A stretch of 42,699 nt of DNA from CAZPUR01 sp964589815. Its GTDB lineage: Bacteria > Patescibacteriota > Microgenomatia > UBA1400. Below the pieces are notes generated by a model. The model did not search any database. It was not told the origin of the DNA and was given only the letters and a program-made list of their open reading frames with translations. The DNA lies in NCBI GenBank assembly GCA_964589815.1, contig CAZPUR010000010.1, forward strand, positions 1-42,699. Reading direction: 5' to 3'. This document shows, in pieces, positions 21,988 through 31,232 of the stretch (position 1 is its first letter; each line of letters begins with the position of its first letter). Position numbers and translations under genes: made by a program.

Positions 21988-23412
21988 ATGCTTAATCCTC
22001 AAAGCATTCCTGACCACATTTTCCGCGGTTATGATATTAGGGCTGTGGTTGACGAAGATATTAATGAAGAAGCGATGGAATTGATGGGTCGGGGTTATGC
22101 TACTTTTCTTTCCCGTCGCCGAATCAATGAATCAGTGGTCGGCAGAGATAATCGTTTAACCAGTAAGGCTTATAGCCAGGCCTTTATCAAGGGCTTACGT
22201 GATTGCGGCATTAATGTGGTTGATTTCGGCTTAGGATTAAGCCAAATTATGTATTTTGCCCAATATCATTATAAAAGCAAAGGCGGTTGTTTTATTACTG
22301 CTTCTCATAATCCCAAAAACTTTAACGGCATGAAATTAGCGGTTGGCTTTTCCCAAACCATGGTCACCGAAGAAATCCAAGAGTTTAAGAAAATAACCCA
22401 ATCCGGTAAATACGTCAAAGCAAAAAAACGAGGCATTTATAAAAAAGACGATGTTTTTCCTGCCTACAAACAAGACATTTTAAAAAGAATTTCTATTAAT
22501 AAAAAATTTAAAGTGGTAGTGGATGGTTGTAATGCGCCCGGCGGCCTTTTTGTACCCAAGATTTTAAGAGCGGCTGGTTGTGAAGTAATTGAACAAAACT
22601 GTAATTTAGACGGCAATTTTCCCAGCGGCACACCTGATCCGACCGAAAAAGCGGTTCAAGAAAGACTGGCTAAAGGAGTGGTTAAAGCCAAGGCAGATAT
22701 TGGTTTTTCTTATGATGTTGATGGTGACCGCATGGGCGTGGTTGATGAAAAAGGCAATTTGATTTGGAATGATACCTTGGTGGCTATTTTTAGTATGGAT
22801 GTTTTAGATTTTCTTCCCGGAGCTAAAATTGTTTTTAACACCTTATGCTCTAAACAAACCCCAGAAGTAATTAAAAAATCTGGAGGCTTACCCCTTATGT
22901 GGTTAACCGGCCATTCTTTTATTAAGGCTAAGGTAGCTGAAGAAAGAGCTCCTTTTGGCGGTGAACTTTCTGGACACTTTTTCTTTATGGACAATTTTTA
23001 TGGCCATGATGACGGCGCTATTTCTGCTTTAAGAATCTTAGCTTATTTAGCCAGAAGAAACAAAACCTTGAGTCAAGTAATTGCAGAATTACCTCAATAT
23101 ATTTCCAGTCCCGAAATCAAACTTGGCTGTCCCGATAAAATCAAATTTCAATTGATTGATAAAAAGATTGCCCCAGATTTAAAAAAGTTGTATCCTCAGG
23201 CAGAATATGTGGACATTGACGGCATCCGCTTTGATACCAAAACCAGGATGGCCATTATTAGAGCCTCCCAGAATGGCCCCTATATTACGGTTAAATATGA
23301 AGGCAAGACCAAAAAAGAATATGAAGAAGTGAAAAAGCAACTAAGAGAAATTCTGCATAAATACAAAGAAATTGATTTTGCCAGCGGGGTTAATACTGAC
23401 GCCCTAGATTAA
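21988..23412 (+). CDS. phosphomannomutase / phosphoglucomutase
   Basis: This alpha-D-phosphohexomutase moves phosphate between C1 and C6 of glucose or mannose. The phospho-serine loop is TASHNPKNFNGMKLA, the Mg-binding loop DVDGDRMGVVD, the sugar-specificity loop GGELSGHFFF and the phosphate-binding loop near the end TVKYEGKT. The length of 474 residues is normal for the ManB/AlgC type. It forms a sugar-nucleotide module with the downstream phosphatase and the phosphoglucose/phosphomannose isomerase. Its stop overlaps the next start by one base. Confidence 0.94.
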   Translation: MLNPQSIPDHIFRGYDIRAVVDEDINEEAMELMGRGYATFLSRRRINESVVGRDNRLTSKAYSQAFIKGLRDCGINVVDFGLGLSQIMYFAQYHYKSKGGCFITASHNPKNFNGMKLAVGFSQTMVTEEIQEFKKITQSGKYVKAKKRGIYKKDDVFPAYKQDILKRISINKKFKVVVDGCNAPGGLFVPKILRAAGCEVIEQNCNLDGNFPSGTPDPTEKAVQERLAKGVVKAKADIGFSYDVDGDRMGVVDEKGNLIWNDTLVAIFSMDVLDFLPGAKIVFNTLCSKQTPEVIKKSGGLPLMWLTGHSFIKAKVAEERAPFGGELSGHFFFMDNFYGHDDGAISALRILAYLARRNKTLSQVIAELPQYISSPEIKLGCPDKIKFQLIDKKIAPDLKKLYPQAEYVDIDGIRFDTKTRMAIIRASQNGPYITVKYEGKTKKEYEEVKKQLREILHKYKEIDFASGVNTDALD

Positions 23413-24206
23413 TGATTGACCTTAATCAAGCTTTAAAATTCAGCCAAAAATTAGCACTTCAAGTTGGCAAAACACTCCTTAAGAGACAAGAAGACGTCCA
23501 GATAAAAGCCTACAAGGACAGACAAGACATTGTTACTAATATTGACCTAGAAGCAGAAAAGCTAATTATTAATGCCATTGAAAAGCAATATCCTAATCAT
23601 AATATTGTTTCTGAAGAAAAAGGGAAACTAAACAAAAAATCTGATTATATTTGGTATATTGACCCTTTAGATGGGACCAAAGAATATTTTCGGGGTTTAC
23701 CTATTTTTAATATTAATATAACTTTAGAACAAAAGCAGGAAACCCTTCTTGGTTTAGTTTATATGCCCAAAACCAATCAACTATTTACGGCGATTAAGGG
23801 TCAAGGCGCCTTTGAGAACGCTAAGAAGATAAAAGTCTCAAAAGAAAAAGAACTTAAGAATTCATTTATTTATACTCAACTGCCAAACTATAAAATGTCT
23901 TTAGTAAGAACTAAAAAAATTTGGTCTACTATGGATCGGCTTTCCCGTCTTTGTTATCGTCTGAGAAGTTTCCAGGCGGATATTCTTTCTCTTTGTTGGT
24001 TGGCTCAAGGAGGACTGGAAGGATTTTTTGTTTTTGAAATGGAAAAATGGTGGGATGTAGGCGCTGGTATTTTAATCATTCAAGAGGCGGGTGGAAAAGT
24101 AACTAATATAAAGGGGGAGTTAATTAAAAACCGAGATACATCAGAAGGTATCGTTGCCTCCAATGGCAAAATTCACGATCAATTAATAGAAATATTAAAT
24201 AGTTAA
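23412..24206 (+). CDS. inositol monophosphatase / CysQ-like phosphatase
   Basis: This is a metal-dependent phosphatase of the IMPase superfamily, 264 residues. Motifs in order are NIDLEAEKLI, the metal Glu in SEEKG, YIDPLDGTKEYFRG (DPxDGT) and WWDVGAGILIIQEAGG (WDxxAG). The DGTKEYFRG wording is closest to CysQ/Hal2 nucleotidases that remove the 3' phosphate of PAP. A histidinol or inositol phosphatase role cannot be excluded. It is translationally coupled to the phosphomannomutase (AATG overlap) and ends before an inverted repeat and a broken gene. Confidence 0.88.
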   Translation: MIDLNQALKFSQKLALQVGKTLLKRQEDVQIKAYKDRQDIVTNIDLEAEKLIINAIEKQYPNHNIVSEEKGKLNKKSDYIWYIDPLDGTKEYFRGLPIFNINITLEQKQETLLGLVYMPKTNQLFTAIKGQGAFENAKKIKVSKEKELKNSFIYTQLPNYKMSLVRTKKIWSTMDRLSRLCYRLRSFQADILSLCWLAQGGLEGFFVFEMEKWWDVGAGILIIQEAGGKVTNIKGELIKNRDTSEGIVASNGKIHDQLIEILNS

Positions 24207-24213
24207 AAACTGG

Positions 24214-24236
24214 TACGATATATAAGGGATATCGTA
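24214..24236. promoter_or_regulatory. inverted repeat TACGATAT / ATATCGTA
   Basis: This is a perfect 8-bp inverted repeat with a 7-nt spacer, placed 7 nt after the phosphatase stop and 16 nt before the remnant phosphoesterase ORF. It could be an operator or a weak hairpin. No T-run follows. Confidence 0.35.
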
Positions 24237-24252
24237 TTGAAGAAAAACCGAA

Positions 24253-24384
24253 ATGAAGATAGGCATAATTTCTGACATTCATGACCATATTCCCAATCTT
24301 TTAAAAACCATCAAGATTCTTAATCAACCCTCTTTTGCCCTATTTGATACTTCAAAAAGAATAGGGAAAATGATAAATTTATAA
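24253..24384 (+). pseudogene. N-terminal remnant of a YfcE-type metallophosphoesterase
   Basis: The first 23 codons read MKIGIISDIHDHIPNLLKTI and on, the standard start of calcineurin-like phosphoesterases of the YfcE/MJ0936 group, with the metal-binding Asp8 and His10. Family members have about 160-180 residues. Here the similarity stops and the frame ends after 43 codons, so most of the gene is missing. The next gene begins one base after its stop. It is probably a deletion remnant, although a short translated peptide cannot be excluded. Confidence 0.7.
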
Positions 24385-24385
24385 T

Positions 24386-25459
24386 ATGAGTATTTTAGAC
24401 AATCTTCAGGAAATTAAAAAATTAGACAAATCTAATCTTTTAGGTTCAGTCCAGCAACTGGGGCTTCAATTAAAACAAACCAAAGAAGAATTAGCTGACC
24501 TGAAAATCCCCGAATCGTATAGAGAGGTAGAAAATATTGTGGTGAATGGCATGGGCGGTTCGCGTTTGGGCGCCCGGGTAGCTCAAAGACTATTTGAAGA
24601 TACCCTGAAAGTTCCTATTTATCCGATTGGTTATTATGATTTACCAACCTTTGTTAATGAAAAAACCTTATTAATTCTTTCTTCATATTCAGGTAATACC
24701 GAAGAAATCATTAATACGGTAAATGAAGCCTTTAAAAGAAGGGCCAAAATTTTAGTTTATGCTCAAGGCGGAAAATTAACTGAGATTGCCAAAGAGAAAA
24801 AACTCCTCGGTTATTATGGTTTTATCCCTAAATATAATCCTTCAAACCAGCCCAGAATGAGTATTGGCTATCAAATTTTAGGTATTTCTCTTCTGTTGGC
24901 TAAATGTGGATTGCTAAAGATAGAGAGTAAAGAGATAGATAAATTAATTGATTTTATTATTGAGGTTAAAAAAAGACATGATGTTAATGTTTTAGCCAAA
25001 GAAAATTTGGCTAAAAAGACTGCGGCAAGATTTAGGGAAAAAATTCCCGTGTTTGTGGGGGCCGAACATCTAATGGGCGCTCTACATGTAGTGCGGAATC
25101 AATTTAATGAAAATAGCAAACAATTTAACGTTTACTTTGAAATTCCTGAATTAAATCATCATTTATTAGAGGGCATGCAGTTTCCCCAAGATAATCCCCA
25201 AAATATGGTCTTTTTCTTTGTCAAAAGCAATCTTTATCATCCCAGAAATCAAAAAAGAATTGAGATCACTAAAAAAGTGTTGGATGGGTATAAGATCAAA
25301 CACCAAGAAATCAGCCTAATAGGTAAAACCAAAATGGCACAGGTTTTTGAATTGATTCAATTTGGCAGTTTTATCACTTTTTATTTATCAATTTTAAGCC
25401 ATATTGATCCAACACCCATTCCCTGGGTTGATTTTTTCAAAAAAGAATTAAAAAAATAG
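24386..25459 (+). CDS. bifunctional phosphoglucose/phosphomannose isomerase
   Basis: This 357-residue enzyme has two SIS domains. The first has NIVVNGMGGSRLGARVAQRL and LILSSYSGNTEEII. The second ends in ELNHHLLEGMQFP, which corresponds to the EFNHHEWEG motif with the catalytic His. This is the archaeal/bacterial bifunctional PGI/PMI family that interconverts fructose 6-phosphate with glucose 6-phosphate and mannose 6-phosphate. It fits the upstream phosphomannomutase as a route from fructose 6-phosphate to mannose 1-phosphate. The first line of the protein (about 40 residues) is a helical leader typical of the family. Confidence 0.9.
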   Translation: MSILDNLQEIKKLDKSNLLGSVQQLGLQLKQTKEELADLKIPESYREVENIVVNGMGGSRLGARVAQRLFEDTLKVPIYPIGYYDLPTFVNEKTLLILSSYSGNTEEIINTVNEAFKRRAKILVYAQGGKLTEIAKEKKLLGYYGFIPKYNPSNQPRMSIGYQILGISLLLAKCGLLKIESKEIDKLIDFIIEVKKRHDVNVLAKENLAKKTAARFREKIPVFVGAEHLMGALHVVRNQFNENSKQFNVYFEIPELNHHLLEGMQFPQDNPQNMVFFFVKSNLYHPRNQKRIEITKKVLDGYKIKHQEISLIGKTKMAQVFELIQFGSFITFYLSILSHIDPTPIPWVDFFKKELKK

Positions 25460-25499
25460 CTGAGTTTTTGATAATTGATAAAACTAAACTAGATTATAT

Positions 25500-26672
25500 A
25501 TGTCAACCACAGAAGAGCATGAAATACCTCATTTTAGCCAACGGGAGAGAGATACTTTAGCCCTGATTACAGAATTATTTCCTCAAACCCAACTACCCCT
25601 TGCAGAAGTCTCGGTTATGGATGATGAAAAAGGGGTTTTATCCAAAGGATACAGGATCATTTTAACTCCAGAACCCGAAAGCCAAAGACATAATTTGTCC
25701 TATACCATTGATCTGGACGATACTTTAGTGGATTATAAAGGAGCTAAGGCCAAATTTCATCAACAGGCTGAGAAAATTTTATCAGCCACATCGGCCTTAA
25801 AAAAGGTCGATCAGACATTAGTTCCTAGTTTGCTTCCATATATTAACAAAGCTGCCCGGGTTTTACCCGAATCTAAAGTTCACCCCGAATGTTATCTTCC
25901 CACCTTGGAAATCTGCTCCATAGTGCAATTAGCCAATTTATTACAGGAAGACGACTTTCAAAAAGACTTAAGCCGATTTAAGCAATTAGCAGCTACGGCT
26001 AAGGAAGGAGATAAAGAAGCAGAACTCCAAGCTAACAATTGGGTAAGGAGAAGGATTATTAGTCCGACGGTCCAAGGCAAAAGAGCTATTTTCCCTTTAA
26101 CTGCTCTGGAATTGTATAAAGAGGAAGGAAAAAACAAATTGTATTTTCGGAGAACGGGTCAAGAAAAGAAAACTCTGGCTACCTGTATTAACGAGGATGA
26201 AGTGACTCATTATTCAGATACTAAAAATCTTACGTTTCAGAATCAGGATCAAAAAAAACTGTTCAGAGATCTTTATGATGTTTATCAGCAAACGATGCTT
26301 TCTCCAGCCATCAACCGATCATTAATCCCTCCCCTAGAACTATCCTTAAAACTAGAGGGAAGAATGGTGCTAGCTACTTTTGGTGAAGATAGATTTCAAT
26401 TAGAAAAAACCAGACAGTTCTTACAAAGACTCAAAGAACAAGGTTTAAGAGAACCAGATGAAATTATCTTTTTTGAACAAGGCAGAAAAGCGCCTCTACT
26501 TAAAGTAATATATGAACGTAATAAAAAAAGTAATCCTAACTATCAGCAAATCCATTTAGATAATAGCCAGAGACAATGTGAGGAAATTGAAAGGCTAGCT
26601 ATTTCAGATATGAAAGCGATTCTGGTTAAACCCGAAAAGCTGACCCATTCCTTTATTGACCTGGTTCAATAA
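25500..26672 (+). CDS. divergent HAD-superfamily-like protein with large insertion
   Basis: I do not recognise a named family, but HAD motifs can be read in order. Motif I is TIDLDDTLVDYKG with D71, D73 and T75. Motif II is VLATFGED with T293. Motif III has Lys330 or Lys335 in GRKAPLLK. Motif IV is IHLDNSQ with D354. Between motifs I and II lie about 215 residues without clear similarity, which would be an unusually large cap. The first 65 residues are an extra N-terminal part. If the reading is right, the protein is a Mg-dependent phosphatase or phosphotransferase of unknown substrate. It is soluble and stands between sugar-phosphate isomerase and PEP synthase genes. Confidence 0.6.
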   Translation: MSTTEEHEIPHFSQRERDTLALITELFPQTQLPLAEVSVMDDEKGVLSKGYRIILTPEPESQRHNLSYTIDLDDTLVDYKGAKAKFHQQAEKILSATSALKKVDQTLVPSLLPYINKAARVLPESKVHPECYLPTLEICSIVQLANLLQEDDFQKDLSRFKQLAATAKEGDKEAELQANNWVRRRIISPTVQGKRAIFPLTALELYKEEGKNKLYFRRTGQEKKTLATCINEDEVTHYSDTKNLTFQNQDQKKLFRDLYDVYQQTMLSPAINRSLIPPLELSLKLEGRMVLATFGEDRFQLEKTRQFLQRLKEQGLREPDEIIFFEQGRKAPLLKVIYERNKKSNPNYQQIHLDNSQRQCEEIERLAISDMKAILVKPEKLTHSFIDLVQ

Positions 26673-26686
26673 GATTAGTTATACTG

Positions 26687-26703
26687 ATATAAGTTGCTTA
26701 TAT
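26687..26703. promoter_or_regulatory. inverted repeat upstream of ppsA (possible operator)
   Basis: ATATAAG-TTG-CTTATAT is a perfect 7-bp inverted repeat 23 nt before the ppsA start. It overlaps possible -10 sequences (TTATAT with TTAGTT 17 nt upstream). It is a candidate control site for the whole carbon operon. Confidence 0.35.
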
Positions 26704-26726
26704 AAGCTTTATTTAAAGTCCTGCCT

Positions 26727-29042
26727 ATGGTTAAAGAAAAAAAACAGGAAAAACTCATTGTTTGGTTTAAGGAAGTTGACAAAGATGACATTGGTTTGGT
26801 TGGCGGTAAAGGCGCCAATTTGGGAGAGATGGTCAAGGAGGGCTTTCCGGTTCCGCCCGGCTTCATCGCTACTTCTGAGGCCTATTATCAATTTATAGAA
26901 GAAAACAAATTCCAATTACAAATAAAGCGTTTACTAGAACCAGTTAATGTTCAAGACCCGACCCAGCTCAATGAGGCTTCACAGAAGATTAAGCAAATTA
27001 TTAATCGGGGCAAAGTGCCCCAGGATTTAGCCAAGCAAATAATTGGGGCTTATGAAAAACTGGGTCCGCTAGCTAATCATTGTTTAACTGCCGTCCGTTC
27101 TTCAGCCACGGCCGAAGACTTGCCTGATGCTTCTTTTGCTGGCCAGCAGGAAACTTTTTTAAATGTTAAAGGCGAAGCCAATTTAGTTAATAAAATCAGG
27201 CAATCTTGGGCTTCTTTATTTACCCCGCGGGCGATTTTTTACCGGCAGGAAAAAAAGTTTGACCATTTTAAAGTCGGAATTGCGGTGGTGGTCCAAAAAA
27301 TGATCCAATCTAAAACTTCAGGGGTGATGTTTACTCTTAATCCAGTTAATAATGACAAAAGCCGGATTATCATTGAAGCGATTTATGGTTTAGGAGAACT
27401 GATTGTTCAGGGAAGTGTTACTCCTGATCACTATGAACTTGATAAAAGGAATTTTAAGATTTTAGATAAGCAAATTAATGATCAATCAGTGCAGTTGATT
27501 AAAGTAGGCATGGCTAATAAAAAAAAGAAGGTCAAATCCTCTTTGGCGCAGAAACAAAAAATCTCTGATGCTAAAATCATTGAGCTAGCTAAGCTAGGCA
27601 AGAAACTCCACCAACATTATTTTTTCCCCCAGGATATTGAATGGGGTCTCGAAGGAAGCAAGGTTTATATTTTACAAACAAGGCCTGTTACTACCATATC
27701 AAAAAAAGGCAAAAAGAAAAAAGTTAAAATTACCCTGCCCTTAATTCTCAAAGGCGATCCGGCGAGTCCGGGGATTGTTTCCGGCTATATTAAAGTGATC
27801 AAATCTTCAAAAGAGATTAATAAAGTCAAACCCGGCGAAATTTTAGTTACTGAAATGACGACGCCCGATTTTGTGCCAGCGATGAAAAGAGCAGCCGGGA
27901 TTATTACTGATGAAGGAGGTCAAACCTCTCATGCGGCCATTGTTTCTCGGGAGTTGGGCATTCCTTGTATTGTAGGTTCGGAAAAAGCAACCCAGGTTTT
28001 AAAAAATGATATGGTGGTTACTTTAAATGGCGCTACCGGAGAAATATACCGAGGCGCACCATCTTCTAAAGGTCGAGCCAAAAAATACGCCGATCAACAG
28101 GTAGCTCAGATATTGAATCAACCCAAGTCAAGCATCATTACCCCAGTCAATTATAAGATAAGAACGGCCACTAAACTTTATGTTAATTTAGCTGAACCGG
28201 AATTAGCCGAAGTAGTGGCTAAAAGAAATGTGGACGGCGTTGGTCTTTTAAGAGCAGAATTTATGATCTCTGAATCAATCAAATATCACCCTAAAAAACT
28301 AATTGCTGATAAAAAAGAGAAAATATTTGTGGACAAGTTAGCTCAAGGCTTAGAGAAATTTTGCGCTGCTTTTAACCCGCGGCCGGTAGTTTATCGAGCC
28401 ACTGATTTTAAAACCAATGAATATGCCAGCCTTATTGGGGGTAAGTCTTTTGAACCAGATGAACCTAATCCGATGATGGGTTTTAGGGGTGCTTTTCGTT
28501 ACTTGGTTGATCAAAGGGTCTTTGGTTTAGAGCTTAAAGCGATTAAAAAAGTGAGAGAAAAATATGAAAACCTTTTATTAATGATTCCTTTTGTGAGAAC
28601 TGTAGCTGAATTGGAAAAAATAAAACAAATTGTTAATCAGGCCGGTTTCTATCGCCAAGGCTCTTTTGATTTATGGATGATGGTGGAAATTCCCTCTAAT
28701 GTAGTTTTACTGGAAGACTTTATTAAAGTAGGCATTGATGGCGTTTCTATTGGCACCAATGATTTAACCATGCTAGTCTTAGGGGTTGATCGAGATAACG
28801 AAGAACTGGTTGATACTTTTGATGAAAGGAATGAAGCAGTGCTTTGGTTCTTAGAAAAAACAATTAAAACTTGTAATAAATTTAGCATTAGCAGTTCTAT
28901 TTGTGGTCAAGCGCCGTCAGTTTATCCTGATTTGACGCAAAAATTAGTTAGTTGGGGAATCACTTCTGTTTCGGTTACTCCAGACATGATTGAAACCACC
29001 AGGCAAATTATTTACGATGCTGAGCATAGAAGAGTAAGATGA
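26727..29042 (+). CDS. ppsA: phosphoenolpyruvate synthase
   Basis: PpsA converts pyruvate and ATP to PEP, AMP and phosphate. In 771 residues it has the N-terminal ATP-grasp part (LVGGKGANLGEMVKEGFPVPPGF, AVRSSATAEDLPDASFAGQQ), the swivelling phosphohistidine domain with His402 in GGQTSHAAIVSRELGIPC, and the C-terminal PEP-binding barrel with MMVEIPSNV, SIGTNDLTMLVLG and catalytic Cys726 in ICGQAPS. It is the first gene of a seven-gene series and overlaps enolase by ATGA, which puts PEP formation and use in one unit. The start ATG follows a short region with an inverted repeat. Confidence 0.96.
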   Translation: MVKEKKQEKLIVWFKEVDKDDIGLVGGKGANLGEMVKEGFPVPPGFIATSEAYYQFIEENKFQLQIKRLLEPVNVQDPTQLNEASQKIKQIINRGKVPQDLAKQIIGAYEKLGPLANHCLTAVRSSATAEDLPDASFAGQQETFLNVKGEANLVNKIRQSWASLFTPRAIFYRQEKKFDHFKVGIAVVVQKMIQSKTSGVMFTLNPVNNDKSRIIIEAIYGLGELIVQGSVTPDHYELDKRNFKILDKQINDQSVQLIKVGMANKKKKVKSSLAQKQKISDAKIIELAKLGKKLHQHYFFPQDIEWGLEGSKVYILQTRPVTTISKKGKKKKVKITLPLILKGDPASPGIVSGYIKVIKSSKEINKVKPGEILVTEMTTPDFVPAMKRAAGIITDEGGQTSHAAIVSRELGIPCIVGSEKATQVLKNDMVVTLNGATGEIYRGAPSSKGRAKKYADQQVAQILNQPKSSIITPVNYKIRTATKLYVNLAEPELAEVVAKRNVDGVGLLRAEFMISESIKYHPKKLIADKKEKIFVDKLAQGLEKFCAAFNPRPVVYRATDFKTNEYASLIGGKSFEPDEPNPMMGFRGAFRYLVDQRVFGLELKAIKKVREKYENLLLMIPFVRTVAELEKIKQIVNQAGFYRQGSFDLWMMVEIPSNVVLLEDFIKVGIDGVSIGTNDLTMLVLGVDRDNEELVDTFDERNEAVLWFLEKTIKTCNKFSISSSICGQAPSVYPDLTQKLVSWGITSVSVTPDMIETTRQIIYDAEHRRVR

Positions 29043-30313
29043 AAATAAAATCAGTTAAAGCCAGAGAAATTTTAGATTCCCGGGGGATTCCCACAATTGA
29101 AACAGAAGTTTACCTAGAAGATGGCAGTTTAGGAGTAGCCTCTGTTCCTTCGGGAACGCACTTGGGCAAATTTGAAGCCAAAGAACTTAGAGATAATGAT
29201 TTGGGCCGCTTTCATGGCATGGGCGTTTTAAAGGCGATTGAATATGTGGAAAAATTAATTGGCCCCAGAATTGTGGGTTTAGATGCCAGCTTTCAGGGCA
29301 AACTGGATCAGCTTTTGGTTGAACTTGATGGTACTGAAGATAAATCTAAGCTGGGAGGCAACACTCTTCTCTCTGTTTCTCAGGCAGTTTTAGAAGCTTC
29401 AGCCGCTTCTTATAAAATACCCATCTATAAATATTTACAGCAGAAATACCAGTTGAGTGATAAAATTCCTTTTATGCCTATACCCATTTTTAATCTTATA
29501 AATGGCGGTAAGAATGGTACTGGTAATTTAGACTTTCAAGAATTCCATATTATTCCTTCTTCTAGAAAAAATTATCTTCAGGCTTTGGAATGTGGTCAAG
29601 GAGTTTATCAGGCATTGAAAAAAACCCTTATTTATAGAAGAGCAGGTCACAGCGTCGGGGATAAGGGCGGTTTTACTCCTAATTTATTTACCAATATGGA
29701 TGCTTTAGAAGTTTTATTGGAAGCAATTAATAACGCTGGTTATAAATTTGCCCGAGAAATTTTCGTGGGCGTAGATGTGGCCGCCAGATATTTTTATAAA
29801 AACGGGAAATATGTGATTAAAGATAGAAGTCAACCTTTTTCTGCTAAAGAAATGATTCAATATTACATCAGTCTTAATAATGAATACCAATTGTTTTCCT
29901 TAGAAGATGCTTTTTATGAAGAAGATTGGGGTTCTTGGCAACAGATTAACAAACAGATTGGTCAAGATACCCTCATTATTGGTGATAGCCTTTTAGTCGG
30001 GAATAAAGAACGAGTAGCTGAAGCCATTAAAAAGAAAGCCTGTAATGCCTTTTTAATCAAACCTAATCAGATCGGTACGATTTCAGAAACTATTATGATA
30101 GTCAAAATGGCCAAAGATGCTGGCTGGCAGGTGATTGCTTCCCATCGTTCCGGCGAAACCAATGATGACTTTATGGCTGATTTTAGCGTTGGTATTGGCG
30201 CCAATTACGTCAAATTTGGGGCTCCCGCCCGAGGCGAAAGAGTGATAAAATATAACCGCTTGCTTAGAATTTTTGAGGAGTCAACGGAAAATGTCAAAAA
30301 CCAGTCTGTCTAA
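29039..30313 (+). CDS. eno: enolase homologue with altered catalytic residues
   Basis: Clear enolase homology runs over all 424 residues: REILDSRGIPTIETEV, three metal ligands D246, E289 and D316, the base Lys341 in IKPNQIGT, and His369 in SHRSGET. Enolase interconverts 2-phosphoglycerate and PEP. Here the second catalytic glutamate is replaced: the standard GDEGG reads GDKGG with Lys209 in its place. The His of the INGGxHA motif is also lost (GGKNGTGNLDFQEF, Asn159), and the mobile loop SGASTG reads SGTHLG. E168 is kept. The protein may have reduced or different activity, or work with a compensating residue. Coupling to ppsA by ATGA argues that it still serves PEP metabolism. Confidence 0.9.
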   Translation: MKIKSVKAREILDSRGIPTIETEVYLEDGSLGVASVPSGTHLGKFEAKELRDNDLGRFHGMGVLKAIEYVEKLIGPRIVGLDASFQGKLDQLLVELDGTEDKSKLGGNTLLSVSQAVLEASAASYKIPIYKYLQQKYQLSDKIPFMPIPIFNLINGGKNGTGNLDFQEFHIIPSSRKNYLQALECGQGVYQALKKTLIYRRAGHSVGDKGGFTPNLFTNMDALEVLLEAINNAGYKFAREIFVGVDVAARYFYKNGKYVIKDRSQPFSAKEMIQYYISLNNEYQLFSLEDAFYEEDWGSWQQINKQIGQDTLIIGDSLLVGNKERVAEAIKKKACNAFLIKPNQIGTISETIMIVKMAKDAGWQVIASHRSGETNDDFMADFSVGIGANYVKFGAPARGERVIKYNRLLRIFEESTENVKNQSV

Positions 30314-31232
30314 AATCTTGATCGCCGGTAATTGTGTGGTTGACCTAATTTTTAAATCCGAAGTCTTTGCTCAAAGAAAAATTAAAGATCGGGTTTCTCT
30401 GGCTTTCGGAGGCAAGTATATCACTGAAGACTTTTTTCAGTGTTATGGAGGCGGAGGTGCCAATGCGGCTGTTTCTTTGGCTAAACAAGGCTATGATGTT
30501 TCTCTTTGGGCCCATTTAGGCAATGATGTTTTTGGTCATCAAGTCATTCATAATTTAAAAAAATCTAAAGTAAAAACTAGTCTCATTAGGTTTAAAGCTC
30601 AGCGAACACCGGTTTCCAGTATTTTACTCACTCCTTCAGGTGAACGAACGATTATCACTTACCGTTCTGATGCCGATCTGATTAAGATGAACAGTGCTGT
30701 TTTAAGGGAAATGAAAAAGAGGATTTGGTTTGCCATCTTCAGTTTAGCTCGTTGTCCCAAAGAAGAAAAAATTAAGTTTTTAGCTCAAGCTAAAAAAGAC
30801 GGCTTAAAAATCTTTCTTTCTCTCCATGGCTCAGAGTATATCAAGGGTTTTGATTATTTAAAGGAATATCTCCCCTTTCTAGACATTTTACATATTAATG
30901 CTCATGAGTTGGCTGATATTTTCGGCGGCGATGCCGGTGACTTTGATTTTCACAAAACTAATTTTGCTTTGAAACTCAATTTGCCTTTATTGGTAGTCAC
31001 TCATGATATTAGAGGCAGTTTTGCCTATACTCCTCAGAAGATTTATCATCAGCCAATGATAAAGGCAAAAAAGGTCGTCGATACCACTGGCGCTGGCGAT
31101 GCTTTTGCTTCAGGTTTTTTAGGAGAATATATTAAAACTGACCTTATCAATAAAGGTTTAAACTTTGGGGCCAAGAACGCCAGCAGTGTGGTTCAACAAT
31201 TGGGGGCCCAAAACGGTTTATTATCAAAATGA
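30291..31232 (+). CDS. PfkB-family sugar/nucleoside kinase
   Basis: This is a ribokinase-fold kinase of 313 residues. The substrate region is GGGGANAAVSLAKQGYDVSLWAHLGNDVFG and the ATP/anion-hole signature is VVDTTGAGDAFASGFLGEY with the catalytic Asp. PfkB enzymes phosphorylate sugars such as fructose 6-phosphate, ribose, adenosine or tagatose 6-phosphate, and the exact substrate cannot be read. Among glycolytic genes a phosphofructokinase-like role is attractive but unproved. ATG at 30291 is chosen because GAGGAG lies 10 nt upstream. The gene overlaps enolase by 23 nt and the next gene by ATGA. Confidence 0.88.
   Translation: MSKTSLSKILIAGNCVVDLIFKSEVFAQRKIKDRVSLAFGGKYITEDFFQCYGGGGANAAVSLAKQGYDVSLWAHLGNDVFGHQVIHNLKKSKVKTSLIRFKAQRTPVSSILLTPSGERTIITYRSDADLIKMNSAVLREMKKRIWFAIFSLARCPKEEKIKFLAQAKKDGLKIFLSLHGSEYIKGFDYLKEYLPFLDILHINAHELADIFGGDAGDFDFHKTNFALKLNLPLLVVTHDIRGSFAYTPQKIYHQPMIKAKKVVDTTGAGDAFASGFLGEYIKTDLINKGLNFGAKNASSVVQQLGAQNGLLSK

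Noticed and set aside
26656..26915. ORFs on both strands over the start of ppsA
   Set aside because: They are frame shadows of the conserved KGANLGEM region and have no family features.
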